Shown piece after piece: positions 14,101-29,100 of a DNA stretch of 64,000 bases (the first letter of the stretch is position 1; every line of letters begins with the position of its first letter). The notes below the pieces were generated by a model that was given only the letters and a program-made list of their open reading frames with translations, did not search any database and was not told where the DNA came from. The stretch comes from Alviniconcha marisindica (taxonomy: Eukaryota; Mollusca; Gastropoda; Provannidae). A program made the position numbers and the translations under genes. Location: positions 12,501 through 76,500 of the forward strand of contig JABMCL010001015.1 of assembly GCA_018857735.1 (NCBI GenBank), given 5' to 3'.

Positions 14101-17100
14101 GGAGACAAGCTACAGAAACATGCAGACTTGGCGTTATTTACCGCAGTTTCTCTTGCGTTGGTATGGCAGAAACACAAGCCTAGGATTGTAGGAATGAACA
14201 GGATCGAATCTGTGTTGTAACAGAAACAGGCAGCCTTCAGAAAGTGTTTCTGGTGATGTTCTTATGTTGCTGTGGCAGAAACAGGCAAGCTTGGTGTTGT
14301 TGGTGTCTCTTTTATGTTACTATGACAGAACTAGAAACAGGCAGCCTTGAAGTTTCTTTATGTTACTGTGGCAGAAACAGGGAGCCTTGGTGTACTGTTT
14401 CTGTTATGTTACTATGGCAGAAACGGGCAGCCTTGGTGTTACTGATGTTTGTGTTATGTTACTATGGCAGAAATGGGCAGCCTTGGTTACTGATGTTTCT
14501 TTAATGTTACTATGTTATTATTGATACTTTTTGTTATGCTACTGTGGCAGAAACTGGCAGCCTTGATATTACTGATGTTTCTGTTTTGTTACTATGGCAG
14601 AGACAGGCAGCCTTGATATTACTGATGTTTCTGTTGTGTTGCTATGGCAGAAACAGGCAGCCTTGATGTTTCTGTTGTGTTACTATGGCAGAAACAGGCA
14701 GCCTTGGTGTTACTGTTGTGTTACTATGGCAGAGACAGGCAGCCTTGATGTTTCTGTTGTGATACTATGGTATAAACAGGCAGCCTTGGTGTTACTTATG
14801 TTTCTGTTACTATGGCAGAAACAGGCAGCCTTGATGTTACTATGGCAGAAACAGGCAGCCTTGATGTTACTGATGTTTCTGTTACTATGGCAGAAACAGG
14901 CAGCCTAGGGGTGAACATGGTGGAGTTTGTGCTGGGTGGAGGCTCCCCGACAAACAGGAATGCACAGGACAGAAACAGAATGACTGGAGCCTTTGTAAGT
15001 GTGTTACTCTCAACAACTTTCGCTCTACCCATCTATGCTTTTCTGCCCTGTCTGTCAGCATCTGCCTTCTTCTTTCTCCCTGATATAACCTTGGTTGACT
15101 GGGTGTTGAAAGTCGGTTATCTGTCTCTTCCTCCCCTCCCTCCTTAGCTTGTCTGTCTCCGTGTGTGTTTGTCTCCTCTGTCGTATTATCAGAATATGAT
15201 TGTTTCTACGAGATCTTCGGACCTGCTGAGATCTGCAACTAGATGTTTTGACGGTACATCATCATAAGCCAGAGTGAAACGATTGGATTGCTTTGTTCAG
15301 TCAGGCTCACTGTGACAATTTAAAACTTCTGGATGTTTGTCAGTTCTGTATTTTCTGTACCACTGAGGTCCTTGCAGGCAAACTAGGTGTGTGGATGTAC
15401 TGTCACTAGTAACCAGACATAACGCAAAGAACATGAGCACAGGTTTTACTGCCAAGATCAGTGACTTGCAGTATCTAGTTACAGAGTTGGGGGGGGGGGG
15501 GGGGGGGTATGTTTTTAGGCAAGGTGATAAACCTTGTTTGACCTGGTATGGAATAACTTTGAATTTCTACTCTCCGTTTCGCTCTCTTCATTCAGCCTCA
15601 CATGCTCAGGTCTTCCATATTCCAAGGATGGGCAGGAGGACCATGGGGGAGAGATCCCAACCCGAGATCTGGAACTCTCTGTCGGCATTCTTTTGCGCTC
15701 TTCTTTTAAATCAGAACTGCAAACCCACTTCTTCTCTTCTGCATACTGATGTCATTTTCTTTTTTTTCATTTTGCCAACCCATCACCAGTAACTAACGTC
15801 ATTTTCTTTTTTCTCATTCTGCCAGCCCATCACCAGTAATGTATTTATGGTGTGAATGTGTGACAAAATGCACATATCGATGAGCTATTACGAAATTGGG
15901 CACCGTAAATTATCATTATTAAGGTGTGATTACGGATTGGTCCTGAGGTGACTACATGCGGCTGATGGGAATGTAATAGTCGAGCACTAACTCTTTCCGT
16001 TGATACAGGGTCCAAGTCAAGAGGTGGAGGAGAAGAAAGAGAAGACCCCCTCTCCGTTTGAAGAGGGTGAACGTCTGGAGGACAAAGATCTGCAGAGCAA
16101 TGGCATCATGCAGAACGGACTGGAGGATGGAGGCTTTCGGTCAGTAGAAACATCATTTAAGTATCAGAATAACCAGCAGAACTTGCAGATTTGAGACGTG
16201 TATGCAGATATCTCAAATTGCCAACTTTTAAGTTGGGACTCATTTTGTGAGAGTGGGTCACAAATAGGGAATCTGCTATGTGTACCAGGTTGAATCTTGG
16301 GAATACAGGGAATATGGCGTGGCTACCAGAGGATTTGCCACTTGTGGGGGAGAATGGTGGAGAAGAATCCTGGATGGGGAATGGATAAAGCAGAGTCAAT
16401 AAGTGAATGAATAATGATGTAAATGGAGAAGTGAAGGAGGTAAATAATCAGAAGATTTGATTATTAAAATGTGGTAACTTGTAGAGGGATCAGACTGGTG
16501 TCTTTGTAGCATTCTGTACGTAGGAGGTAGCTGTACCTCACACAGCAATTGTTCTTGTGAAATTTGGGTAGCTTTACATGTGTGTTTTATTTATTTAATG
16601 CTGCTTTGAACAGGTGGGCCTGACTTTACAGAAATTTGGGTAGCTTTACATGTGTGTTTTATTTATTTAATGCTGCTTTGAACAGGTGGGCCTGACTTTA
16701 CAGAAATTTGGGTAGCTTTACATGTGTGTTTTATTTATTTAATGCTGCTTTGAACAGGTGGGCCTGACTTTACAGAAATTTGGGTAGCTTTACATGTGTG
16801 TTTTATTTATTTAATGCTGCTTTGAACAGGTGGGCCTGACTTTACAGAAATTTGGGTAGCTTTACATGTGTGTTTTATTTATTTAATGCTGCTTTGAACA
16901 GGTGGGCCTGACTTTACAGAAATTTGGGTAGCTTTACATGTGTGTTTTATTTATTTAATGCTGCTTTGAACAGGTGGGCCTGACTTTACAGAAATTTGGG
17001 TAGCTTTACATGTGTGTTTTATTTATTTAATGCTGCTTTGAACAGGTGGGCCTGACTTTACAGAGTTGAGATCCACTGAATTGGTAGAAGCGTGATGCCA

Positions 17101-20100
17101 CATCACATATCCCTCTCATTCTGCTGCCTTCTGTCGCACAGAGCTGGCGGCAGTCGACAGAACTCCCCCAACGGGGTTGACGTCAACTCTGGTCTCCGCC
17201 AGGAGAACGACTTCCTGGAGAGCCAGGCGTTGGGGCAGCAGAGCTTCCAGTTGGACCCATCACAGTTTGGCCAGATGGCCATTGACCCCATCAGCTTTGA
17301 TTATTCCAGTCAGGTCATTCCGTCAGTGGACAGTCCCAACTTCAACATGGACTACAGCCAGGTAAACAACTGGACTGCTCTGTATTTTGTTGTTGTTTGG
17401 TGCGATTATTTATGTTCTGACATATATATTTTTTTCTTCCCTAAAGTGCACTTGCAGGCAGGCATGCACAGATGTGTGCACACGCACACACAGATTCATA
17501 CCTGTACATGATTGTGTATGTACGCACATATCTGCTTAAATGAATACATGCATGCACACAACTACTACAAAATGTATGCAGTAAGTCTTTTTATGGTTCA
17601 TTTTTAGTTGTTTTTTGATTTAGTTTTACATGGATATTTTTGTTTCAACTGAAATTATAGTTAGGGGGAAGCAATTCTTTTCTTTTGAATATGTTAAGTG
17701 TTGTAGTGAGATATGATAATGTGTGTTTATTAATAGCATGTATTACCTTTATTATCTTCCACAGTTTGGTTCTTACTTGGGTATGATGGGTGTGATTTTA
17801 TTACAGTGGAGCTGATTTGTTAGGTGTACCATGCAAGCGTAGTTCCATGAAGAGGAACTTGATACTGGGTTTAAAATTAAAATAGGTAAACATTCTCGTG
17901 CAGTGAAGAGAAACCTGCGTGGCTGAGGTTTTTGTTCTTGCTTTTAACTCGAAGGTGGTCTTCTTCATTCTATGTTCAGTTTTGAAATATTACGCAAAAG
18001 ATTTTGCATTTGATCAGTTGTGGGAAGATGCTTGCATTACGCTCACAATCCAAGTTCTACACTCGGTGTAAGTTTTGTCAACCAGGTTTTGTGAAGGGGG
18101 TGGCAGCTTTCTGTGATCTGAAATTGTGTGATGATTTGAAATTGTGTGAATTGTCCTTTAATTCATTCAAGGTGAAGGGTTTTCGTAATTTAATCTGGTG
18201 ATCTTTTTTACGATTCAGGCTCGGAATGGTTAGGTATTTGATCGGATTATTTGGCCCATTCAGTGTGAATGGGTCGTGTGATTAGCTGGATGAGCTGGAG
18301 TCGTCCACTCATTGTGAATGGATTGTGTGATTTGACTGGGCTGCTGTTTGATGTCGTGTGGTGGATATGTGTGGCAGCTCCTGCAACGCCAGCAGCAACC
18401 GATGGCAACCATGTTGGCCCAGCAACAGTACGCACTGGCACAGCAACAGCAGCAAATGGGTAGGGATCAGTGTTTTGACAGCTCTTTTATGTTATATTGT
18501 TCCCCACCCCACTTTTGTAGTCATTTGTTTGAATCCCATTCAGCACACTATTTGTTTAAATGTTTCCCTGTCCAGATGTTACATTGCCAAAAAGAAATAT
18601 GCATTGTTTATTTGGTTTGCTTCTTTTGTTTGAAGTGATGGCCTAAAATGTCCACACAGCTCAATTTATACCTGTGGGTGTGTGTTGTACTGGGATTTCA
18701 CATGCAAGCAAACCATCCCAAATCTGTGTTTTTAAAAGGAAGAAATGAATCCTGGATAGGGAATGGATATACTTGATCTATACATATATTTCTATATGTA
18801 TGAAATTTTTGTGACCTTATGTTTTATTTCTTCGATGTATGGCTGTGATGTTTAGAATCACTGTTGTTTTAGTTTATGAAAAATGTTATTGTGTGAATGT
18901 GTTGTCTGCAAGGCTAAATTCTTACAGCGGTGGATTTTCTTCTGTGTGTTTTCGTTTGGCATGCTTTGTATGTTTGCTTTCACTTTAAGACGAAATAATG
19001 TGATCCATCTTCGCATTGTCTTGAAACATGAACCCTTCATTTGGACTGAATACTGTCACTAGTTTGTAAGTGGATTACATTGCCTCTGGCAAGTTCCGAT
19101 TATGTGGTGGCAATTGTTTCCATTGCCAGTTAAACTACCCACTCCTTTGGCAAGTTCCGATTATGTGGTGGCAATTGTTTCCATTGCCAATCAAACCCAC
19201 CACTCCTTTAGCAAGGGTTGGTCATGCTGATAGATTTGTTGTCCCAATCCGAGCGCTACAGCTTACAGTTTTGTCAATGTCGCTGGTGAAATTTCCCGTC
19301 AGATTAACAACTGGAGGCCTTTTTGGCATCAGCATCCCCCAGCCCTGATCAAGTGAATGGGGTTTTTTTGGTTTTTTGTTTAGCATGGTTTGAAGGTGGA
19401 AATGTGTGAGATGGATGACCGTATTTCTTTTATTTCTCCTCTCCCCTCCCCCCCACCCCATTCTCCTTCCTGTTATATATGGTTATAAAGATGTTGTCAC
19501 CAACTAGCGATGGGCGTGAACCACTTGGCTGTATATAAAAAGGAAGCTTGGAAGTTTGGTCATAGGCACAAGACTTGTGAAAACTACCCGGAGTGCTTGG
19601 CGGGGCAAAGGCAGTGAGAAGTTATCATTTCCTTGGGTCATCATTGTAAGCCTGGTTTAGTTATTGGTTGCCTGCATTGAAAGGGAGGCAAGTCTTGGCC
19701 TAAACCAGAAATAAATAAAAATAAAGAAATAAGCAGTTCAGCAGAAGTCAGCCCAGGGTTGGTGTCCAGCATCCAGGTCTTCAGGACTTTTATTTTCTGC
19801 ATTTTTTCCCTTCTGTTTTCCCTGTCTACATATATGTCTTGGATTTAAACTTTGTTTTCTTTTGTCTGTCAGATTTCGATGGGCTTCTAAAGCAAGGTTC
19901 CTTTCCAGACGTGTGTTTATCTATTGTGTTTGACATTTCACTGGTCCAATGCACACAAAACTGCTTGCACTTCTTTCCTTTGACAAGTTTGAGTTTTTAA
20001 AAACAAAGCTTTTTTTTTCTTTTTCTCTCTCTTTTTTTAAAGTATAAAGCAGGTTGGTTTTGTTGCCTTGAATATCAACAGAACAGAAAGTAAGGAAGAA

Positions 20101-23100
20101 GAGAGAGAGAGAGAAGTAAAACAAAACTGGATACAGGCATTCTGTTTTGGGAAATAAATAATAGAAGAAAACATTTTCTCGAGGTGGCAGTGTTGATGTG
20201 AATTTGACCAGTAGCCTTTTGTTTCCTTTCGGTTTTAGCATTGTTGTGCATACATGTTACATACACATAATGTTGTCTAAACTGTTACTTTTTTCAGTTC
20301 TGCGTTGATTTTTGAAACTATTTTTGTTTTGTTAGTTTTGTTTAGCTCTTTGGAAATAGATCCCTAGATTGTTTTTGAACAAGCTATGGCCTGCTGGCTA
20401 GCGAAGTTTTGTTCGGAAAGGCCAACAAGCTATGGCCTGCTGGCTAGTGAAGTTTTGTTTGGAAAGGCCAGGAACCTAGTGAAAAGATTTGGTCAGGAAG
20501 CTAGTGAATTTGAACACAGATGAGGCTGTGAATACGCTATATTTTGCCAGCGACCGTAATCATGCCCATTTAAAGTGTGATCAGTGCAGTGATATGGCAG
20601 AGTAATACAGACGATGAACAAAAGCAGCTCTTACAAAATATGTTTCTAAAGGGGCTGTCAGTCATCGGTGTTTTAGGTGTCCTGTTTTGTATAGGAAAGG
20701 AAGACAGCAGTGGTCCAGACTTGAGACCTGTCACCGGAGCTCTGCACCACATTAAAAAGGGCCAGGATTACAGCCAGAACATCTATGTTCATCTTTCAGT
20801 AAAGTGTTTGCAGTTCAAAACAAAACGTAGCTTTCTGCTCCGCAGTGCCAAGAACCAGCCTCCAGATGCTAAACCAAAACAATGTTACTTTTGTTTTCCT
20901 GCACAAAAGAGACTAGAGAGAAACGGAAGAGTGGAAGTTGCTCAGTGGGCCAGTTTAAGACTCAGTTGACAGTGGCCCTGCAGAAGAAGAGCCATTTGAG
21001 GCCCTGACTTGGGTTGTGTAAGGGAATGAGCGACTTTGCTGGCTTGAGCATTGCACTGCCCAAATAGGCCCAGCGCCACCTGGCTAGTGTAGGGGAGATC
21101 ATTTTCAGCTGACGAGCTTTGTCAAAACCCCAAATATGCCCAGCGCCACCTAGCGGGGCGATCCGCAGCTAAGTCGCCCATTAGGAAGAGGAAATGATAC
21201 TTCGCTGTGAGACATTGCGAAGTTTGTTTGTGCAAACTCTTTGAACTTTATGCAGGCTCCTTGAACCATCTGTTACCCGGCAACATTTACACATTTTAAC
21301 TTCACTGGGAAGTTGATTTGCTGCCTACATAATCCACAAATAACTTTGCTTCTTTGAGACTTAAATCTACATACGCCCATAGCAAACTGCTAATTCAGAT
21401 GGAATTTGGGTTAATACTTCCTTATTTTAATTCAGATGGAATTTGGGTTAATACTTCCTTATTTTAAACTGTGTATGGTTGACTGAGCATTAAAAATAAA
21501 TTACCTGTCTAAACTATTTTGTTTGCTGAATCAGTTTTTTTGTTTGTTTATAAATCATGCTTTCAGTCTTAGAAGAAGCGTCTGGGTGCTCAAAAAGATT
21601 GTGCTTTTCTTATTTAGGAGCTCTCTTTTTTTCTGTTCAGAGAAAGCCGTCCAAATTTTGGCCGAAAAGCGAAGAACTAAAAGCAGTGGCTCTTTATTGG
21701 CAGCCACTGTTTTCTCCGTCTTACTGCAAGTGCAGACGATTTTGTGTGGGCAGCAGAGCAGTTGATGCAGACGCAGAAAGGCTGGAACTGCATTGGGTGT
21801 CGACTTGAAACCTAAGTGTGCAGTAAAACCAGCTGTGAGCGACTGCATGAGGGACCATTTGTCTTGCCAACCCCCCTGCCCCCCCAGCCCACCCCTCCCC
21901 CCCCCCCCCTCTACTCTGTTGATATAATTTGTGTGTAAATGGTAATGGTGCGTATTCTGAATGCTGCAGCTCTGGCTCAGACCTAAGCTGCAGGGAATGT
22001 GGATTGTTGGCTGATTTACAGAAGAATTCTGTAAATCAGAAAGGTGAAAGGGGCTATGCTTTGCAGTATAAAAAGGAGAGAACTTGCTTACATTAACGTA
22101 AAATTGAGGGGGAAAGTGAGAACAAAAAGCATCCCCCCCCCCCCCCCCCCCCCCCCCAAAGAAACAGAAAACAACAGCCAAGAACTGAGAAAGAAAGCTT
22201 CGGTGAAAGGTGAAAACATTTAGCGTGTACACTTGAGAAGCCTTGACTTCCTTGCATGGTACAAGATGAGTGTATATGCACCCCCCCCCCCCCCACTTTT
22301 TAAATTTAACATCAAAATTCCCCCCTTTTTTTTTGAGTTTAAGACTAAGTCCACACACACACCAACATGATTTTCCAGTCTGAAAGTTAATGCCCACACC
22401 CATCTCCATTTTTGCAAATGCCCGTGGCAAAAACAAAAAGTTTTGAAGAATGCTGTGTATTGGCACGGTTTAATGTGCATGTTACTCCCCTTCCGTTAAC
22501 AGGCAATGCAGTGAAATCTGGGTTTCAGGTGTGAAAGTCCTGCTGTGACAAACATCCTGTCCCTGATGCCACGTGTAATTAGGATCACCCCAGGCAGGGC
22601 TGGGGAAATGCACTAGCATGCTCGCCTCAAGCCAGTAGAAAAGCCTCTGAGAAAGTTGCAACCCCAAACCACTAGCCCGTCCGATGAGTCGTGATTTTGC
22701 CTTAGGCAGTTATGATTCCTCTGAATATATTTTAAACTGTTTTGATCATCGGACAAGAAATCCCAGCAGTGCTGTCTGCAGTGCAGTGTCGTCACCAGGT
22801 TAACTGAGCTAAACTGCAGAAATGAGGATGAGTATAATGGGGAGGGAAGAGAAAAAGTGTAGTGGAATAAATCTTGGGCTGGTAATATTTCCTTTGGGCC
22901 AGTGAATGTTCACATTCACTAACCCCAGCAAGCTGGTCAAAAATGTTCCACTTCTGCAGGTGTGTCCCTGGAGCGGTCCCTCATGTTGGTTGTGCCAGCA
23001 GGTGTTGCTGTGTGTGTGCGTGTCAGTGTGCGTGGGTGGGTGTGTTGGTGTTGACGTGCATGGCTTACAGTGCGTGCTTGGCTGTGTGTGTCCAGGGCTC

Positions 23101-26100
23101 CCAGCACTTCCTGGCCCCTACGTTATCAGCACCCAAGAGCCTTACCCCATGGCCGGAATCCCTATCGCAGGTCAGAGCCTAGCCTTGCCTAGCCTAGCCT
23201 AGCCCAGTCCCCCGTCACCCACCTCTCTTCTCTGTGCAAGTTCTTCACTCACACTTTTGGGGCACTTAGATTTTTCTCCTTCTTCCCACTTCACTTTTTC
23301 CACTTCTTGGCAGTCTTGTTTATTCACTCTGTTGGTGGTCTTGTTACCCCTTCACACTGGGTGGTCTTGTTACCCGTTAACACTGGGCGGTCTTGTTACC
23401 CCTTCACACTGGGTGGTCTTGTTACCCCTTCACTCTGGGCAGTCTTGTGGTTTCACTCTGCGTGGTCTTGCTACCTGTTCATTCTGGGCAGTCTTGTTCC
23501 CAGTTCACACTGGGTGGTCTTCTTACCTGTTTACACTGGGTGGTCTTGTGGTTTTCAGTCTGGGCAGTCATGTTACCTGTTCATACTGGGCAATCTTCTT
23601 ACCTGTTCACACTGGGCAGTCTTCTCACCTGTTCACACTGGGGGTCTTCTTCCCTCTTCACACTAGGCAGTCTTCTTACCTGTTCACGCTAGGTGGTCTT
23701 GTTACCTGCTCATGCTGGGCAGTCTCGTTACCAGTTAACACTGGATGGCCTTGTGATTGACTGTAAGCAGTCTGATTTGTTGACACTGGCCTGTCTCATT
23801 GCTCATGATGTTTTGAAGTTGGGGGGGGGGGGGGGGGGGGGGGGGGCAGAGTTTAAGTACCTTTTCTCAGTTGGGCAGCCAGTCTTGTCATTTTACTTAG
23901 GTTATTTGTACTCAGGTCAGAACAGACAAACACCCCTGTCACACTCTGTGCAGTTTGATTCTTATTTTCAGGGTTGTCATTCAAAATTCTGTTGTTTTTG
24001 CGCTTTTTAAAATTTTATTCCTGTCATTGAGAATGCTGCTTTAGATCGTTTGTATTTGCTGCAGAGAGCAGCCAGCCAGAAAAAAATAGTCCTGCTTGCC
24101 CTCGGTTCAGTTGGGTTCTTCTGGATTCTCCTGTTTATTGGTGGAGTTTGTTGTCTTTGCTGTGGCGCAGAACTCCGCATTTCAGTCATTGTATTCTTAA
24201 GACATTGTACATTAGATTTGTCTGCTGTGGCACAGAACTTGGCACTTGAGGTCAATGTACTCTTAAGACACTGTGCATTAGATTTGTTGCAGTTCTCGCA
24301 CCATCTTGTTCTTCTTTGAGAATAGTCAAAGTCTCGATGTGGGCACTTTGAAGTTGTGGAAATGAATGGTTGCAGTAGTGTTGGGCACAGGACTGGTTTC
24401 CAGGCACTTAGCTGGACTTGCGGCTTTCACTGACGGAGGTCAAGCTGTGTAACAAACCGCATTTAGTTGTTCAGAACTGTGTGTTTCGGGCTTGGGTACA
24501 TTGAATGGCATGTACTGCCAGTATACGTTTGGGTGCCTCGTATTACTTCATGGCATGGATGTTGGAGGGATCATTTGGATTGTTCTCAGCTATTATCATG
24601 GCCACTTTCTTGCAGATTCTGTGATTTTTATTGTCTTCCCCTCCTATATTTGTAAAATGGTAAGCGTTTATCTACTTCTGACTTGTGAGTTTTAACCTCG
24701 CTGCCATTTAATACAGGACAGAACCTGTGCATTTGTACAGAGAGGTGATGATGACCTTTGAAACTGCAGAAGGGGAGGGAAAAGGAAACGAGACAAAGGA
24801 GAGTATTGGAATTAGGACCCTTCGTCTGTCTAAGGAGGAAGACGGCATCGATGATGCCAGAGAAAGGGCAGACGTGAAAATGAGCGAGAGGGATGTGTTT
24901 CAGAAGGGTTTGGGTGGATAGGGTGTTGAGGTCATTACCAGACTGCTGTCTAGAAATGGACAGTGTCTTTTTGTCTTTTAAAAAAATCATCTGTTTGACT
25001 CTTGTGTCAAGGTACTTCTGCTATGCCTGCAGTACATAATTTTAGATAAAAATATTTAACGCACTTCATCTTTTTGCAAAGCATTTTATAGGCAACTTGC
25101 AGATGCTTCTGATAATTTCATCATGGCTTTAATGTTGAACGTCATATATTCCTAGTTTCCTTAGTCTTAGATCACAGTCTTTTTGGGGGGCCTCAGTTGG
25201 AATAACGGAGAGGGATAATTCAAGTAAATGTATGGTTTGTTTTTAATACCTGATAGTGGTTGATAGTCTTTTTTCTCAGTTGGAATGAAGGAGAGGGATG
25301 ATTTGAGTAAAAGTTAGGTTTGTTTTTAATACCAGACCAGTGATACTGATAGTCTTTTTCCTCAGAATAATGGAAAGGGATTATTTGAGTAAAAAGTATG
25401 GTTTTTAATACCAGACCTGTGATAGTCTTTTTCCTCAGAGGGAATACTGGAGAGGAATAATTTGAGTAAAAGTGTGGTTTGTTTTTAATACCAGACCATT
25501 GAGAGAAATGCTGATGCTTTGTTCACCTACCTCCATCCACTGCCCCTTTGCGAGTGGGGCTCTGAAGGAGTAGACTTGAACCTGTGCAAAAAGAAAGCTA
25601 GGTGCTGTGTGCTAAGATGGACCACGAAGGACCAAGGCACGCATCACCCTGTGTTTCAATTTCTTCACTTGCTGTTCAGTATGAGTGTTCATTTTGGTTT
25701 TACATTGTTGGCCTTGTTCTTTATAATGTTCTGCTTCGTTGGCGTTCATTTGCTTTGTTTTCTATCAGATACATACATGGTTTACCAGTTTTGTTGTGTT
25801 GATTGGTGTGAACATTTCATATTGTCAAGCAAGTGCTTCATTTTTGCTGTTTTTCAACGTTTGTATGTGGTTGTTGATTTGAGGGGGTAAACAGGTTTTT
25901 GAACGGACCATATTCAGTGTTGTGCTTTTCTTTCTGTTCGGTTTCTTCTCCTGTACACTTCTGTTGACTGCCTTAGTGTTCTATTCTGTGTTATTTTAGA
26001 CCTGCCACGAAATTTGAAAGCTGCCTGCCTCTCGTTCCCTCTTTTTCTTCATCTTCTCTCGTGTGCCTGTACAATAGCACACACACACACACACATACAT

Positions 26101-29100
26101 TCTCGTGTACTCGCTTGGCCCTCTCTCTTTCTGTGTCTTTATGATAATATATAATTTAAAAAAAGCTCTCGTTGCCCTGTTTTTCAAAATCTTGCTGTAC
26201 TTTTTCATTTCCTTCATCTCGGCTTCACTCCATTGTGTAACCATTTAGTGAGCAGGAGACCATGTTGGGCTGCTGATAGTAAGATTTAGTTATGCCTGCT
26301 TTCTGTCTACTCCATCATATCAGTGTTACCGGCATCTTTGATTTTTTTTTTTTTTTTTTTTTTTTAAATGCTACCCACTGTATGCGCGGTGGAGCACTTA
26401 CCACTGACACCCAAAGTGTTGGATCAGCCAATATTTTACACTCCCTGCGTATCTGTTCGTCTTCATGTTACATTCGGCAAGGCAGAATGTTTAGAGGGCG
26501 CCTTCTCTTTTGACGTATTTCAGTGTTTGGATTATACAGTAGAACCCACTTTAGACATGCCCCTCTAAGATGAAATTTCACTTAAAAGATGAGTGGTTTC
26601 AAATCACTGGCCAAGTTTCCTCTATTAAATTTATTGCTCTTCTTGAAAATAAACTCTCTAGCAGGGAAGCGATGATGAATGTCTCAGCAGCTTTCCCAGA
26701 AGAGTTTTTTTGTTTGTTCTACAGCCCTCAAAGAAAGGCCACTGAGGACAGGCTATTTTTTGTGTGTCCCTGTTCTTATAAAGCTGCGTGCAGTACAGGT
26801 TTCCAACGACCATCACCAGTTAAAATATTTGAGTTAAAGATCACTTTTGAACTTTTAAAGTGGTCTGTTCTCACCCAGGGTTTGCGGGCTTCCATTGGGG
26901 GCTCTGATTCCAGTCTTACTGTGCAGGGGAACCCATCTTTAGGACCACCCTAGAAATCAAGATTAAAAGGGGTCCACTACTCCCCACGCCCCCAGACCAC
27001 CAAGAGCATACACGTAGAAGAGCAATAGCAACATTAGCAATTTGTGCCCTCAAGAGCATACCCCCAAGAGTAATAACATCATCAAAATGTCCCCTCAAGA
27101 GTATAAGCGTAAGAGCAGTACCATTTAGCAAAATTAATGTGGTCCCTTCAGTTTAGCGTTGCTGTTAACAGCACTGTGCTGTGTCTGGTACCTGGCGATA
27201 ACCTGTTCTCCCTGACTGCCGCCTAGGTCCCACCATGATCCACGCGGGGCAGTACCCCTACCTGCAGACGGCCCCCTGGGGTATCTACACCCCCAACATC
27301 ATCCAGCAGGGGGGACAGCAGCAGACCCCAGGGCAGCAGCAGGCGCAGATGATGCGGGGGCAGGGGGGTCGACCCCTGACCCCTTCACAGCAGGGCGAGT
27401 CCATGGGCACCCCCAACCCTCCCCAGATCAACACACAAGCTCTGCAGCCCCAGAGTAAGTCCTGAAGGCAGTGAATTCTTTAGTTACGGTGCCAGCTTCG
27501 GGGCTTTCAGGGTGGGGTGGATACATTTGAGTTGGTGGGGTTGATATTGGAATCCCCATCAGTCTGGGTTGCATCTTGCGAACCTTTAACCTTTGTAACC
27601 AACCTCCGTATGGTGATCACTGGGAGCTTGAGCGTCATGCAAAAAAAAATGGTTTGCTGTTTCTGAGTCAGGAGCACAGTGAGGGCTCAGTGAAGTATGA
27701 TCAGTATAGAACTGTTTTTACTGTGTCTTTTGAAGCGATGATTCATTTGGAAGCAAACTTAGTTTAATGGTATATCATCTACAGATGTTGTTGGCTGCTA
27801 CAAAGGTTGATGGCATTAGATTACCCCGTAAATGTTGATGCTATTAGATGACCCTAGAGATGTTGATGATGGCAGTAAAGTTTGATGCTATTAGGTGACC
27901 CCACAGATGTTGATAACAATAAGTACAATAATACTTTATTAATCCTTAAAAAGGAAATTCAGTTGTCCACCTTTGACAAATAACAAGTACATAAAAACAT
28001 AATTAAATACTATACAGTTTCACTCGTTTAATTAGAATAAAAAGCTTAATAAAATGAAGTGAATAAACAGTAAGAACGTTGCAATGACAATGGTGCCCGT
28101 ATCATTAAAGTAAATATCACTGCAGTAAAGGTTGATGCTGTTAGATGACCCCACAGATGTTGATGATGGCAGTAAAGGTTGATGCTATTAGATGACCCCA
28201 CAGATGTTGATGATGGCAGTAAAGGTTGATGCTATTAGATGACCCCACAGATGTTGATGACGGCAGTAAAGGTTGATGCTATTAGATGACTCTACTGATG
28301 TTGATGACGGCAGTAAAGGTTGATGCTGTTAGATGACCCGACTGATGTTGATGACGGCAGTAAAGGTTGATGCTATTAGATGACCCCACAGATGTTGATG
28401 ATGGCAGTAAAGGTTGATGCTATTAGATAACCCCACAGATGTTGATGACGGCAGTAAAGGTTGATGCTATTAGATGACCCTACAGATGCGGGGGCCTACC
28501 AGCTGATGACCCCAGCCTACATGATGGACCAGAACGGACAGCTGCTGCTGGGAGGGGCGCGAAACATGGGCGTCCGGCTAGTGTCCCCCCATGGCTCCCT
28601 CCTCGTCCCTGCCGGGGCACCCAGCCAGCAGGGTGAGGGCCGTTCACTCGCTCACTTTGCTTGCATGCACGCAGACTTGAAAGGAGTGTGTCTTGTGTGC
28701 TGTTCAGATGGATGGTAAATGTGTGGTGCGTGACTCTGGAACTGGCATGTGTGCCTACGTCCTGAGACCGCTCTTGGTGTGTGTGTGAAACTGCAGGTGT
28801 TTGCGTGCGTGAAATTAGTGTCCGCCCAACAATGTGTCTGATGTGCTCAGAAAATGTTGTGGAGGATGTCTTGATTTGGTCATGAAAATTAACGGTTGTC
28901 TGACTAAAGATGTCTGATGTGCATCAGAAAATTGACGCATGTGTGATTTATGCTGAAAAAGAGAAACAAAATGTGTGTTGTATTATAAAAATTGATGGAT
29001 GCCTGGTGTACATAAGAATTTGATGATGTGTGATGTCCCCTTGAAAGTGGTGGGTCCCACTCTTTGTGAGTCAGGGGATCTCTGATGACTTGGTTTCTGT

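Noticed and set aside
19529..19544. TATA-box-like ctgtatataaaaagg as an internal promoter
   Set aside because: Single motif in AT-rich intron sequence with no initiator, ORF or other support.
21555..22466. 303-codon ORF on the minus strand
   Set aside because: Contains polyglycine from poly(C) tracts and T-rich intron sequence; no domain or splice context.
26540..26960. Possible LTR-like direct repeats (gaacccactttag / gaacccatctttag)
   Set aside because: Only a ~14-bp imperfect match; no primer-binding site, polypurine tract or coding sequence between.
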